DNA of 64,000 nucleotides from Deinandra increscens subsp. villosa (GCA_039602395.1 JBCNJP010000019.1:454265-518264); one strand, 5' to 3'. Shown: positions 47,907 through 60,667, counted from the first letter of the stretch. The notes: generated by a model from the sequence alone, not told the origin. Numbers and translations are program-made.

Positions 47907-48450
47907 TCTATTAATATTTCCTTACGATAAAAGAAAATGTGTAAGTATCATTTAAAAAAATCTTCATACATTAAAAATTAGTTTCACTAAATTTATTGTT
48001 TAACTCTTTTAATAAGGGATGGAAGGGTAAATTTCGATTCCATTTATACAGATATCATCACCATTTACATATAAAAAAAAATTGTATGTTTCTGAAGAAA
48101 TTTGTATAGTTTGGCAAGGGGTTTTGTCGGGAAAGTATTAATTGAAAGTTTCTAATTGTTTCTAGTGAACCAACATATTTTTTCAAAGAACCCGTATATA
48201 CTTCTCTTAAGAAAAATGTTGTGATAAGGAAACCTCAATTTTTCATATTCTTGCTATGGTTAAACAATCTTCTTCTGATATTCTTCTAATCCAAGAATAT
48301 CTATAATATCTTGAAGTTCATTGTAACGCTTTAAACTTTGATTAACGTGTTGTGTAGTTTCATAATGTTCGATCTTGGTGTTGCAGAAGCAAGCCAGGAA
48401 GTAGATCAATTTGATTTAATTTGTTCTCAATAGCAATAATGATCATCTTA
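47907..48450. other. AT-rich spacer
   Basis: No gene or element recognised. Confidence 0.5.
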
Positions 48451-50298
48451 GGGTGTTTGTAATACCTCAAGAGAGATGGGCAATACCGAGCTCGGGAGGC
48501 TCGGGAACACCACGCCGTAGGGCGCGGGGGACACCCTCGGGAGAACCCCACGGGGTCTGAACACCGAGAGAGGGGAGGTCGGGATTCCGACCGTTGGAGT
48601 GCCCCCCCCCCCCCCCCCCTAACCCAACGGTCCTTTTGCCTTTTTAATATTTTTTTTACCTTTTTTTCTCTATTTAAACCACTTTTTCACTTGTTTCATC
48701 CACACCAATTCAAATCTTTAACTTTCTTCTAAAAATTATTCACATCTTATCTCTCCATCTTCACCATGTCTCACAATTTCTTTCAAAACCAAACCGAAAA
48801 CGAACCACTAACTTCGACATCTCAACAAAACGTGTTTGGAGAACCCGGTTACGTACCGACTTTTGCTGATCAAGAAATCGGTTGGGGTCAAAAATACGGT
48901 TTCTTACGCGATGATTTCAACACTCAAGACGAGTCTCAACCCGATGTTGTGATGGAAACACAACCACCCCAAAAAACCACAAAGAAGAAGACCATGACAA
49001 AGAGAATAAAGGGTCAAACGTCGCAACGCGAGGAGGTTCAAAAACAGATTGCGATTCCGTGGAGTACTTCTCAAGAGGAAGTGGTTTTGACGAGACTTTA
49101 CATTGATAACTCGGAGAATTCGATTAAGGGTAAATAACTTTTTTTAAAAGTTTTTTTAGCGTTTTTTTATAACTTTTTTTTAACGTTTTTTCTAACCTTT
49201 TTTTGTAGGTGATGCACAACCGGGTAATTTTGTTTGGAATAAAATTACCTTGGATTGGCACGCATTGTTGAGCTATCCCGTACCCGACTTCAACGATCCC
49301 AAATCTTTTTATCGCACCAAGCATCAAATCTATTCGAAGTGGAAAGATTTGAATGGGAAGATCCAAAAATTCAGCAACATTTTTTATAAACCAATTGGGT
49401 CAACGAAGAAGCGGGAATTCTGAAGCCAACATAATCATGGCGGCACATCATCGATACAAATTAGAGAACAAGGGGGTTGCTTTTGACAAAATGGAGTGTT
49501 CAGAAATCATCAAAAAATCCCCAAAATGGCGAGCGGCGACGACGGTGGACCAAGGGTGTGAAAGTGGTGACCAAGGTGGTTCCAAAAGAACCAAAACCTC
49601 TGAGTCAAACTCCTACACTAGTAGTCCCTCCCAAGGGAGGACTCCTATCGACCTTAACGTCGAGGGATTGTCTCCCACGAGCCCACCCGAGGAACCCCTT
49701 CCAATGTGTTGTCAAAAGGCTAAACGACAAGCCAAACAAAAAGGGAAGGGCAAAGCGTCTTCGAGTTTAAATTGGGACGAACATTTTGAATCGTTTAACG
49801 AAATACAATTGGAAAAGCTCAAACTTCAACGAGAAGCCCGAGAGGATAGAAAGAAACAACTCGAGATTATGGAACGCGAACAAATGTGTCGTGAGATCGA
49901 AACGGTTCAAAAACCGTTAAAAGATTTGGACGACGAGTCTCGTACGTTGGTTTAAAAAATTCGGGCCCGCCACTTCGATATATATAAGTAATGTTTAGGA
50001 TTTTTTTTTTAAATGAGTACTTAAATGAGTACTTTTAGGACTTCTTTATTTTTAAATTTTTATTTTTTAGGAATTGGTAAATTTTAATTTTTAGAAATTG
50101 GTAATTTTTATTTTTTAGGAATTTGTAATTTTTAAATTTTATTTTTTATGAAAGTTGTTATTTTTAATTTAATATTTAAAAAAAAAATGAGGTTTGGGGT
50201 CATGGGGTGGGTATTACAATCAAAAAGTGTGGGAGTGGAGAAAAATGAGGTGACACCCAAAAATGCTTGGGATCACGGGATGGGTATTACAAACACCC
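48451..50298 (+). mobile_element. PIF/Harbinger element carrying only the accessory ORF
   Basis: 1848 bp with TTA target duplications (48448-48450 and 50299-50301) and terminal inverted repeats GGGTGTTTGTAATACC at both ends. A C18 run lies at 48602-48619. It carries the MYB/NAM-like accessory gene (48766-49955) but no DDE transposase, so it depends on a helper. Confidence 0.9.
48766..49955 (+). pseudogene. Harbinger-type MYB/NAM-associated accessory protein, frameshifted
   Basis: Exon 1 is 48766-49129 (MSHNFFQNQTENEP...IPWSTSQEEVVLTRLYI), a MYB-like trihelix start. The acceptor is at 49209, giving GDAQPGNFVWNKITLDWHAL, FYRTKHQIYSKWKDLNGKI and QKFSNIF. At the T6 run 49380-49385 the frame shifts by one base; the continuing frame reads INQLGQRRSGNSEANI, FDKMECSEIIKKSPKWR, RTKTSESNSYTSS and a Lys/Glu-rich coiled C-terminus ending at 49955. 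In known elements this protein helps the transposase bind ends. One T too many is the only defect seen, so a sequencing error is possible. Confidence 0.8.
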
Positions 50299-50301
50299 TT
50301 A

Positions 50302-50795
50302 AGGTGGTCTTTAACTCGTAATCTCTGAAGGATGAGAGCCAATTACGCAACATCTACACCAAAAGTTCAAGTATCGTGTATATCATTAGTCTGATCTTTT
50401 ATAAGAACTGCCGATAATGACAAACGTACAAACTTAACTAGATCCACTCTATTGGTTTACAATGTCTTCATAGAGAATTTCTCTTTTGTTGCAACATTCT
50501 TATCCCCTCAATTAAATTATAGAATTTTGATCCTCCATTCGTCTTTTTGCTCCTATTTAACATATACTAATTGTAGAGTACTTTAAGTGTATGAAAGAAG
50601 AAAATATAACTAGTCTCATTAGAGAGTATCGGAAAAAAATAATGACTATTTTCATGTATTCAAATATTCATACTCCGTAAACTTTCGATCATATTTTTTT
50701 GTTCATTAGTCACACTTGTGTTTTTAATACTAGACAAGGAATACAAAGAATATAAATTTTAAACTATGGTGTTCTTGAAAAGGAATATGTTGCTT
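50302..50795. other. AT-rich spacer
   Basis: No gene recognised between the Harbinger element and the Pack-MULE. Confidence 0.5.
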
Positions 50796-50804
50796 TATCA
50801 TTTA

Positions 50805-52061
50805 GAGTAAATTACACAGAAGGTTCTTTATGTTTTACTTAAATTTCGGATTAGGTCCTTTAAGTAAAGTTATTACACCAGACATCCTTTATGTTTTAAA
50901 CATGTTTCATTGAAGGTCCTTTATCACTAACGGTGTTAAAAACTATAGTTAAGTTAGGGGTAGTTTAGTCTTTTTATAGAATCTTTTGATTAAATCAGTA
51001 AAATAAAAAAATCCGATGAAAGAATCAGATCGTCTCTTCACACCAGAAAACAACCAGGTCGTTATTTCCGGCGAGAAATCATGTTATCTCTAGTTTCTTA
51101 TTATATATAATTCAGATATATAATCGAGACGTTCTGACGATCTAATCTCCCCAATTTTGTTCTTATTTTTCGTGTAATTCACACCCTACGTCGGAGCTCA
51201 ACGTTCACCTCTTCCTCCTCCAGGATCCCTCTATAACAGTAACTTCAACCCTTCCATTATCACCATAATCGTCATCCTCCTAACAGCTGTGTTTCTAATG
51301 GCGTTTTTCTCAATTTATATCCGCCACGCCAGCGACGACGACGAAGGTAGCATCCGTGCAGCTCTCTCCATGCGCCGTGCTACGGCGGCATCACGCGGCC
51401 TCGCTTCCTCCGTGATAGAGACGTACCAGATCTCGCGACAGAAACAGAAACACTGAACCGGAACCAGAGCATTAAACCGAGTCGGCCACCTATGTTCCCC
51501 GAATTGTTCGGCAAGGCCAGATCTCATTGAACCGGACACTCGCTGGTTCAACCGGGAGAGAATCTGGACCGGTTTACGTTATGGTTGTCTAAAGAACACG
51601 GTGAGGATGGTCGGAGAAGGTAGTGAAAAGTCTTACAAACGACTGGAGAGCTTAGACCGGGTAGCGGTGAGGTCTGAACGATGGGTTTTGCCGAGTGCGC
51701 CCGTCGTTTTTGGCTCGGGCGTTCACGATTGGATCGCCGAGAGTTTTGTCCGACAACGGCGGGAGAGGACTGATTCTATTGAAGATGGGATTTTTATTTT
51801 AATGTTTTAATTAAAATGGGATTTTTTTTTACGTTTTAAACAAAAAAAAAGATGAGATAATTTATTTTAATGCTTTAATTAAAAGACTTTGTAAAAGGAC
51901 GAAAGTGTCCCTGACTTAACGATGGTTTTTAAACCTGTTAGTGATAAAGGACTTTCCATGAAACATGTTTAAAACATAAAGGATGTCGGATGTAACAATT
52001 TTACTTAAAAGACATAATCCGAAATTTAAGTAAAATAAAGGACCTTCTGTGTAATTTACTC
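50805..52061. mobile_element. Pack-MULE carrying an ATL gene fragment
   Basis: 1257 bp with a perfect 9-bp TSD tatcattta (50796-50804 and 52062-52070). Terminal inverted repeats of about 180 bp begin GAGTAAATTACACAGAAGGT at both ends. The interior is GC-richer than the host and encodes a broken ATL-type protein. A 9-bp TSD, long TIRs and a captured gene meet the definition of a Pack-MULE. Confidence 0.9.
51280..51770 (+). pseudogene. ATL-type RING-H2 ligase fragment lacking the RING
   Basis: Reading + strand: a membrane-anchor and GLD-like N-terminus (FLMAFFSIYIRHASDDDEGS, then RGLASSVIETY), followed directly by the ATL C-terminal region (TGHSLVQPGENLDRFTL, EKSYKRLESLDRVAVRSERW, FGSGVHDWI). 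ATL proteins place a RING-H2 zinc finger between these parts; it is deleted here. Stops and frame changes occur after GKARSH and after GEDGRRR. Ubiquitin ligase activity is therefore impossible. Copy 2 (57570-58070) differs by one base near TYQIS. Confidence 0.75.
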
Positions 52062-52070
52062 TATCATTTA

Positions 52071-53148
52071 TTAATTAGACTATCTCTACTAGACACTTAT
52101 TTGACTCTTCTATTTAGTGTCATATCATCGACACATCATATTTCATTCCACTCTATTCCACTTGCTATGTGTAATGTGTAATGAATTAATGAGCCACTCT
52201 ATATTCGGAGATAAAAATAAAAATATTTAGTTAAATACAAGAGGCAAAAGTCAAAGAAAAAGAAATTAAGGAAAACTTGCGTGGAGGTGAAGTATGGTTA
52301 CATGGAAAAGATCACATAAAGAGGCCACACTTGAGTGGAAAAATGAGGGGCAGTGTTCCACTCTCTCCCCTGGCTAAGTCAGCAAGGTTTGCGTGATGGT
52401 GGTGTCACTATACCCAATTTCAGTCGAATAAATCACACAAAAATCATAAGATAAATAAATCACACAAATATTACAGTTCTGTTAATATTTAGAGAAAATT
52501 ACGAAAATACATTGTTGATGAAAAATCCGTTTAACATGTACCATTTGGTGGACTGAATATCCTTTTACCTTCCAATGTGGAGGGAGATCAAGGGTTCAAA
52601 TCCCACCTCACACAAAAATGTAAAATATTATAGAGGTGGGTCAGAGGTTTTACCACAGTAGGCCTTTGGGCGGTGGGTTTCCTCTGGGATGGACCTGCAA
52701 CACTAAGGGTTCTGATTCTTTGTACGGACTGTGACCGCAGCGTGTCGTGGATAACATCGTTTGTCATGATAAGACCCTTGAGTAACCAGATGTTTGTTGT
52801 TCAAAAAAAAAAAAAACAACTCGTATTTCATTAAACTGTAGATGATGATTGCTATATGGGATTATGGTTCTAATCACGGACATAATTAAGGAAATTAGTG
52901 AACAATGATAAATCAATGGAAGTTGTTAATTCTTTTAAAATATGATACAAAGCAGTGACTAATGCAAATGCTGGTAAAGATCTTTAAACAAAACGTACCA
53001 ATTTCATTTGTTATTTTTTTTGAATTTAAATTTCTCATAAATCATGTTATATATGTTTTATAGATATAGAAACTTCAACTCATTTTAATATGAATGGATT
53101 AGTTTGATTAATGTCTCATTTCTAGCGGGTTAAAAGGTTAAAAATTAA
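52071..53148. other. Spacer with a SINE between two MULEs
   Basis: AT-rich, no gene. Contains the SINE at 52531-52816. Confidence 0.6.
52531..52816 (+). mobile_element. tRNA-derived SINE
   Basis: B-box GGTTCAAATCCC at 52593 preceded by a tRNA-like head. The body contains GACCGCAGCGTGTCGTGGAT, shared in part with the SINE at 8449-8715. It ends TTGTTGTTC and A14 (52803-52816). The left boundary is approximate and no clear TSD was found. The duplicated copy is at 58827-59110. Confidence 0.7.
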
Positions 53149-53157
53149 ATAAAAGTA

Positions 53158-54372
53158 GAGTAAATTACGGATTTCGTCCCTGAGGTTTGCACAAATTTCG
53201 GATTTCGTCCCTAAGTTTCATTTATTACGGATTTTGTCCTCAAGTTTTGCAAAAACGTATCGGATTTCGTCCTTTTGTTGGATGGCCGTTAAGTTTTTCT
53301 GTTAACTGATTGTTAAATGACTAATATACCCTTCTCTTTAATTAATAATTACAAAAAACCTAAATACTAAACTAAAATAAAAACCCTAATTCAATTACTA
53401 AACCAAACCGACGAAATCTCTCCGGCCGATCAACCGGCGACCTCTGTCAGCCTCCACCACCAACCAACGCCGTTCGATCAACCGGCGACCTCCGTCAGCC
53501 TCCACCACCAAATCTTCTCCGGCAGAAAAAAAGAAAAGAAAGAAGAGAAAAAGAAAGAAAAGAGAAGAAAGAAGAAACGAGAGAGGCGGCGGCGACCACC
53601 AACCGCCGCTCCCATCGACTCCGGCGACCATCCGACCTCCACGACCTTCAGCAACCGACAACCCTCTCCTCCTTATCTCTGGTTCTCGCCGGCGATTCCG
53701 GTGCTCGAACAGAGAGGGAGGGAGCGAGGTCAGGGTCATCGTTCGTCGGAGAATGGAAGGACGGAGGTGCTGGGTTCGTCGGTTGAGGTGGGTTCATCGG
53801 GTGGTGAAGTGACGGGAGAAGGAGGAGGGGTTAGGTCGTGAGTCGGTCGGAGAGAGGTTTGCCGGTTGGTGGAGTCGCCGGAGGACGACCAGAGATCGCC
53901 GGCTCCCTCCTTTCTCTTTTTTCTCTTTTCTTCTTTCTTTCTTCCTTTTCTTTTCTTCCTTACTCGGTTTCTTTCTTCTCTGTACATTTCTCCTCCCTAA
54001 GTATGTATGTATATAGATAAGATATTAGGAGATGGTGGCTGGGTTGCTCAACAGATGATGGTGGCAGATGATATGAGGAAGAGGGGGAGGGGTCTTGGTG
54101 GTGTTGATGGCTGGGCTATGTTGGTGGTGGTGGTGGTGGCTGGGCATGATGGTGGTGGTGGACCATAATTACTTTTTTTTTTATTGAATAAATGGATGAG
54201 GGTATAATGGGTATTTTAAAAAATTTAACAGCAAAAATTAATAGAAATTAGACGGAAGGACGAAATCCGATACGTTTTTGCAAAACTTGAGGACGAAATC
54301 CGTAATAAATGAAACTTAGGGACGAAATCCGAAATTTGTGCAAACCTCAGGGACGAAATCCGTAATTTACTC
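53158..54372. mobile_element. Mutator-type element with 120-bp TIRs
   Basis: 1215 bp with a perfect 9-bp TSD ataaaagta (53149-53157 and 54373-54381). Inverted ends begin GAGTAAATTACGGATTTCGT and contain several GACGAAATCC words. The interior is GC-rich (GGCGACC, ACCACCAAC, poly-GGTGGT), likely captured sequence. The minus-strand ORFs at 53398-53987 are Arg/Pro-rich with no domain, so I do not call them genes. Confidence 0.88.
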
Positions 54373-54381
54373 ATAAAAGTA

Positions 54382-54902
54382 GTTTAAAATGAGAAATTAT
54401 ATTGATTGAAAATCATGCTAATCAAGTTTAAAAATCATACAAATAACTATATTTTGATTCTTATATTTAACCAGAATAATAAAAAAATTAGTTATATTTG
54501 ACACTAAAGTAGACCCAGAAAATAAGTAACTGGCCGGTTAGGGTGACGTGTCACAATTATGTGAACCCAATTATTCTTTTAAACATTTGAAAATGTTCTA
54601 GTTTATATTTTTGTGAACCCAAGCTCCTAAGGTATACTTAATAAATAAGTAACTAATTGAAATTTTCCTGTTTATTGTTGTTTCTCATCTATTTATTATT
54701 TTCTTTATTGATATTTTTCTTATAAATATTTCGTTTATTTAACATTTCTTTTACAAACTATTTTCTCTATTTTTTTTTCATTTATTACTAATTGTTTAAT
54801 ATTTTATTTATCTATTCTCATATAATACACAGATTTTCAACCTAATAATAATAATAAACAAGAGTTCAAGTGTAATAGTTATTTCAAAATAATAATAATA
54901 AT

Positions 54903-55000
<98 letters not shown>

Positions 55001-55049
55001 ATAACGTTTCAAAAAGCCTACGTGTACACCAAGACTTTACTGTGTATGC
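54382..55049. other. AT-rich spacer with a large ATT/AAT array
   Basis: 54887-54996 is a palindromic (AAT)n-(ATT)n array able to fold. The rest is AT-rich. It precedes the leader of the RPA-like locus. Confidence 0.7.
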
Positions 55050-56354
55050 CACATGGTCGTATTTTCGTGGTTTGCTCGACAGCTGCTGATATCTACAACT
55101 TCCACGGCGAAACACTCTTTGCCTCCTAAATCAGAATTATTCGCTATCTCAGGCCGCAGCTCTCTCTCTCTCTACCTGAATCTGTTAAGGGATGATGACG
55201 ACGCTTCTTTTCGTCGTCTTCGCTCTGTTTTTGAAAGATTTGGGGGTTAGGGTTTCTGGCTTAGAGAGCGATTGGCGATTATAGTCTCTTACCGTCGATG
55301 TTCCGTTGACGTCGACACGTCGTAGTGACAACGTGGTTGCTCCGTTCACGTTGAAGCAACGACGTATACATCAACCCCTTCTTCTCACTTTCTTATCCGA
55401 TTAAAACAGGTATGATTTTTTCATTCTTTCTTTCTTCTCCATTTATCATCGCGACTGTTCTATTTTGCTTTGTCATCGCATGCATTTAGATTTGCTCCTT
55501 GATTTCTTATTTTTCTTTTTCGTTGGTGCTTAATTTCTGAATTTCTTCTTTTGTTTGTTTGCATGTGCAGGTGATTTTGTAGCTTCAACTGGGATTCAGG
55601 TATTAAGCTTCCTGTTATCATCTTTATTTTATTTTTAAGTTGTTCTGTGTTTGTTTTTCTTCCGTTAGTGCACATAAGGTGTTCTATGAATTAATTTCAC
55701 TTTGTTCATAGTTTACGGCCTTAATTTCACATGACGTTTTCAATCATTGTCATATGTTCTTTGCTTTGGGATATCTTCTTTAATACAGAATTGTGAAGTT
55801 GGTATTTAGGTTCACAAAAATGGTACACAAAAAGTGACTATTCTACAGAAAATGTCAATAAGAATTCATGCATAAACATTCGAATTATTCTAAAAATTGG
55901 GTTAAATGTTGAGTCTTGAGTCTTAACTTAGCCATGATATTCAGATCTTGAATCAAGAATGTGTTGTCTTACTTAGGACTTAGAAACCAAAATGACAAAA
56001 CTCTTACTCAATGATATGAGTTATATCTAGAATTTGATTCAATTAGAGAAGAAGTTGATTCGTTACATGTATCATATTTCTGCTTATCTTGATTGGGATT
56101 TAATCAAATTTAGATGTGTAAGATCTCCAATAACGCTTTAATATTTCTTTCAACCAGAAACATATGTTTATGAGAAAAAAAAAGATTACATACCGCTACT
56201 TATCGTCATTAAGATTTGAGTACACTCAATGCCCCATAGACTGTTTTAAAATGCATATGACACTATCCAATAACAAGTTACAATCCCATAAATATAAAAG
56301 ACCACCTGCTGCCATTCTAACTACTTCTATGCTATCTTTAAAATAACAGCAGCA
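55050..56354 (+). other. Putative 5' leader of the RPA-like locus
   Basis: GC content rises at about 55050. A TAGGGTTTC-like plant leader motif, CT-rich tract and splice-like signals (AAAACAGGTATGATT near 55405; TGCAGGTGATTT near 55568; ATTCAGGTATTAAG near 55598) suggest a multi-exon 5' untranslated region. The ORF at 55053 (65 aa, MVVFSWFARQLLIS) has no known domain. Confidence 0.4.
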
Positions 56355-56689
56355 ATGGCAGCACACAGGATCACTGAACTGGTACCGTACAAGAAGCCTT
56401 TGTCGTTGAACGTTCATGTCATAAGAAAGTATACAATCCAGTGGAGTCCAAGAGATAAAAGGAAGCTATATAACAAGATTCATCAGTTAACATGTTCTTT
56501 GTCTTTTACAGGGCAACGCCATTGAAACTAAAGTTGAAGCACGATCGGAAATAATTGACTCGCAAATTTTCCTATACAAGTGCTATAACCTTGATGGTTA
56601 CGTAGTGGATCCTCCAATGACATATGGAGGAGTTGTTCGTCAAAAGGCAACGATTGTCATCGGTCACAAGGCCACATTCCAACCTATCA
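56355..56689 (+). pseudogene. RPA70/DUF223-like OB-fold locus, copy 1, cut by gap
   Basis: ATG 56355 starts MAAHRITELVPYKKPLSLNV with IRKYTIQWSPRDKRKLYN, resembling the first OB fold of plant replication protein A 70-kDa-like (DUF223) proteins, which bind single-stranded nucleic acid. The conserved reading resumes as GNAIETKVEARSEIIDSQIF after only about 26 bp that look like GTTAAC...TTTTACAG, too short for a plant intron and in the wrong phase. The gap removes the rest. Probably a damaged copy. Confidence 0.55.
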
Positions 56690-57189
56690 NNNNNNNNNNN
56701 NNNNNNNNNNNNNNNNNNNNNNNNNNNNNNNNNNNNNNNNNNNNNNNNNNNNNNNNNNNNNNNNNNNNNNNNNNNNNNNNNNNNNNNNNNNNNNNNNNNN
56801 NNNNNNNNNNNNNNNNNNNNNNNNNNNNNNNNNNNNNNNNNNNNNNNNNNNNNNNNNNNNNNNNNNNNNNNNNNNNNNNNNNNNNNNNNNNNNNNNNNNN
56901 NNNNNNNNNNNNNNNNNNNNNNNNNNNNNNNNNNNNNNNNNNNNNNNNNNNNNNNNNNNNNNNNNNNNNNNNNNNNNNNNNNNNNNNNNNNNNNNNNNNN
57001 NNNNNNNNNNNNNNNNNNNNNNNNNNNNNNNNNNNNNNNNNNNNNNNNNNNNNNNNNNNNNNNNNNNNNNNNNNNNNNNNNNNNNNNNNNNNNNNNNNNN
57101 NNNNNNNNNNNNNNNNNNNNNNNNNNNNNNNNNNNNNNNNNNNNNNNNNNNNNNNNNNNNNNNNNNNNNNNNNNNNNNNNNNNNNNNNN
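56690..57189. other. Assembly gap (500 N)
   Basis: Exactly 500 N between the two copies of the duplication. Confidence 0.98.
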
Positions 57190-58357
57190 TTTAAACATGT
57201 TTCATTGAAGGTCCTTTATCACTAACGGTGTTAAAAACTATAGTTAAGTTAGGGGTAGTTTAGTCTTTTTATAGAATCTTTTGATTAAATCAGTAAAATA
57301 AAAAAATCCGATGAAAGAATCAGATCGTCTCTTCACACCAGAAAACAACCAGGTCGTTATTTCCGGCGAGAAATCATGTTATCTCTAGTTTCTTATTATA
57401 TATAATTCAGATATATAATCGAGACGTTCTGACGATCTAATCTCCCCAATTTTGTTCTTATTTTTCGTGTAATTCACACCCTACGTCGGAGCTCAACGTT
57501 CACCTCTTCCTCCTCCAGGATCCCTCTATAACAGTAACTTCAACCCTTCCATTATCACCATAATCGTCATCCTCCTAACAGCTGTGTTTCTAATGGCGTT
57601 TTTCTCAATTTATATCCGCCACGCCAGCGACGACGACGAAGGTAGCATCCGTGCAGCTCTCTCCATGCGCCGTGCTACGGCGGCATCACGCGGCCTCGCT
57701 TCCTCCGTGATAGAGACGTACCAGATCTCGGCGACAGAAACAGAAACACTGAACCGGAACCAGAGCATTAAACCGAGTCGGCCACCTATGTTCCCCGAAT
57801 TGTTCGGCAAGGCCAGATCTCATTGAACCGGACACTCGCTGGTTCAACCGGGAGAGAATCTGGACCGGTTTACGTTATGGTTGTCTAAAGAACACGGTGA
57901 GGATGGTCGGAGAAGGTAGTGAAAAGTCTTACAAACGACTGGAGAGCTTAGACCGGGTAGCGGTGAGGTCTGAACGATGGGTTTTGCCGAGTGCGCCCGT
58001 CGTTTTTGGCTCGGGCGTTCACGATTGGATCGCCGAGAGTTTTGTCCGACAACGGCGGGAGAGGACTGATTCTATTGAAGATGGGATTTTTATTTTAATG
58101 TTTTAATTAAAATGGGATTTTTTTTTACGTTTTAAACAAAAAAAAAGATGAGATAATTTATTTTAATGCTTTAATTAAAAGACTTTGTAAAAGGACGAAA
58201 GTGTCCCTGACTTAACGATGGTTTTTAAACCTGTTAGTGATAAAGGACTTTCCATGAAACATGTTTAAAACATAAAGGATGTCGGATGTAACAATTTTAC
58301 TTAAAAGACATAATCCGAAATTTAAGTAAAATAAAGGACCTTCTGTGTAATTTACTC
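57190..58357. mobile_element. Pack-MULE copy 2, left end lost in gap
   Basis: Same element as 50805-52061. The first ~91 bp of the left TIR are in the gap; the right end and its TSD half are intact. Confidence 0.85.
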
Positions 58358-59451
58358 TATCATTTATTAATTAGACTATCTCTACTAGACACTTATTTGA
58401 CTCTTCTATTTAGTGTCATATCATCGACACATCATATTTCATTCCACTCTATTCCACTTGCTATGTGTAATGTGTAATGAATTAATGAGCCACTCTATAT
58501 TCGGAGATAAAAATAAAAATATTTAGTTAAATACAAGAGGCAAAAGTCAAAGAAAAAGAAATTAAGGAAAACTTGCGTGGAGGTGAAGTATGGTTACATG
58601 GAAAAGATCACATAAAGAGGCCACACTTGAGTGGAAAAATGAGGGGCAGTGTTCCACTCTCTCCCCTGGCTAAGTCAGCAAGGTTTGCGTGATGGTGGTG
58701 TCACTATACCCAATTTCAGTCGAATAAATCACACAAAAATCATAAGATAAATAAATCACACAAATATTACAGTTCTGTTAATATTTAGAGAAAATTACGA
58801 AAATACATTGTTGATGAAAAATCCGTTTAACATGTACCATTTGGTGGACTGAATATCCTTTTACCTTCCAATGTGGAGGGAGATCAAGGGTTCAAATCCC
58901 ACCTCACACAAAAATGTAAAATATTATAGAGGTGGGTCAGAGGTTTTACCACAGTAGGCCTTTGGGCGGTGGGTTTCCTCTGGGATGGACCTGCAACACT
59001 AAGGGTTCTGATTCTTTGTACGGACTGTGACCGCAGCGTGTCGTGGATAACATCGTTTGTCATGATAAGACCCTTGAGTAACCAGATGTTTGTTGTTCAA
59101 AAAAAAAAAACAACTCGTATTTCATTAAACTGTAGATGATGATTGCTATATGGGATTATGGTTCTAATCACGGACATAATTAAGGAAATTAGTGAACAAT
59201 GATAAATCAATGGAAGTTGTTAATTCTTTTAAAATATGATACAAAGCAGTGACTAATGCAAATGCTGGTAAAGATCTTTAAACAAAACGTACCAATTTCA
59301 TTTGTTATTTTTTTTGAATTTAAATTTCTCATAAATCATGTTATATATGTTTTATAGATATAGAAACTTCAACTCATTTTAATATGAATGGATTAGTTTG
59401 ATTAATGTCTCATTTCTAGCGGGTTAAAAGGTTAAAAATTAAATAAAAGTA

Positions 59452-60667
59452 GAGTAAATTACGGATTTCGTCCCTGAGGTTTGCACAAATTTCGGATTTC
59501 GTCCCTAAGTTTCATTTATTACGGATTTTGTCCTCAAGTTTTGCAAAAACGTATCGGATTTCGTCCTTTTGTTGGATGGCCGTTAAGTTTTTCTGTTAAC
59601 TGATTGTTAAATGACTAATATACCCTTCTCTTTAATTAATAATTACAAAAAACCTAAATACTAAACTAAAATAAAAACCCTAATTCAATTACTAAACCAA
59701 ACCGACGAAATCTCTCCGGCCGATCAACCGGCGACCTCTGTCAGCCTCCACCACCAACCAACGCCGTTCGATCAACCGGCGACCTCCGTCAGCCTCCACC
59801 ACCAAATCTTCTCCGGCAGAAAAAAAAGAAAAGAAAGAAGAGAAAAAGAAAGAAAAGAGAAGAAAGAAGAAACGAGAGAGGCGGCGGCGACCACCAACCG
59901 CCGCTCCCATCGACTCCGGCGACCATCCGACCTCCACGACCTTCAGCAACCGACAACCCTCTCCTCCTTATCTCTGGTTCTCGCCGGCGATTCCGGTGCT
60001 CGAACAGAGAGGGAGGGAGCGAGGTCAGGGTCATCGTTCGTCGGAGAATGGAAGGACGGAGGTGCTGGGTTCGTCGGTTGAGGTGGGTTCATCGGGTGGT
60101 GAAGTGACGGGAGAAGGAGGAGGGGTTAGGTCGTGAGTCGGTCGGAGAGAGGTTTGCCGGTTGGTGGAGTCGCCGGAGGACGACCAGAGATCGCCGGCTC
60201 CCTCCTTTCTCTTTTTTCTCTTTTCTTCTTTCTTTCTTCCTTTTCTTTTCTTCCTTACTCGGTTTCTTTCTTCTCTGTACATTTCTCCTCCCTAAGTATG
60301 TATGTATATAGATAAGATATTAGGAGATGGTGGCTGGGTTGCTCAACAGATGATGGTGGCAGATGATATGAGGAAGAGGGGGAGGGGTCTTGGTGGTGTT
60401 GATGGCTGGGCTATGTTGGTGGTGGTGGTGGTGGCTGGGCATGATGGTGGTGGTGGACCATAATTACTTTTTTTTTTATTGAATAAATGGATGAGGGTAT
60501 AATGGGTATTTTAAAAAATTTAACAGCAAAAATTAATAGAAATTAGACGGAAGGACGAAATCCGATACGTTTTTGCAAAACTTGAGGACGAAATCCGTAA
60601 TAAATGAAACTTAGGGACGAAATCCGAAATTTGTGCAAACCTCAGGGACGAAATCCGTAATTTACTC
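59452..60667. mobile_element. Mutator-type element, copy 2
   Basis: Duplicate of 53158-54372, including both TSD halves ataaaagta (59443-59451 and 60668-60676). Confidence 0.88.

Larger units (their letters stand above)
50896..56689. repeat. Near-identical 5.8-kb duplication, copy 1
   Basis: Matches 57190-62981 from TTTAAACATGTTTCATTGAA to CCAACCTATCA, at an offset of 6292-6296. Differences noticed are only small indels: TCTCGCGAC versus TCTCGGCGAC near 51433, A14 versus A12 at 52803, one A near 53525, and one ATT triplet. Copy 1 ends at a 500-N gap. Confidence 0.92.

Noticed and set aside
53398..54020. Arg/Pro- and Ser-rich ORFs inside the MULE at 53158 and its copy at 59452
   Set aside because: No domain, both strands open because of composition; likely captured or low-complexity sequence.
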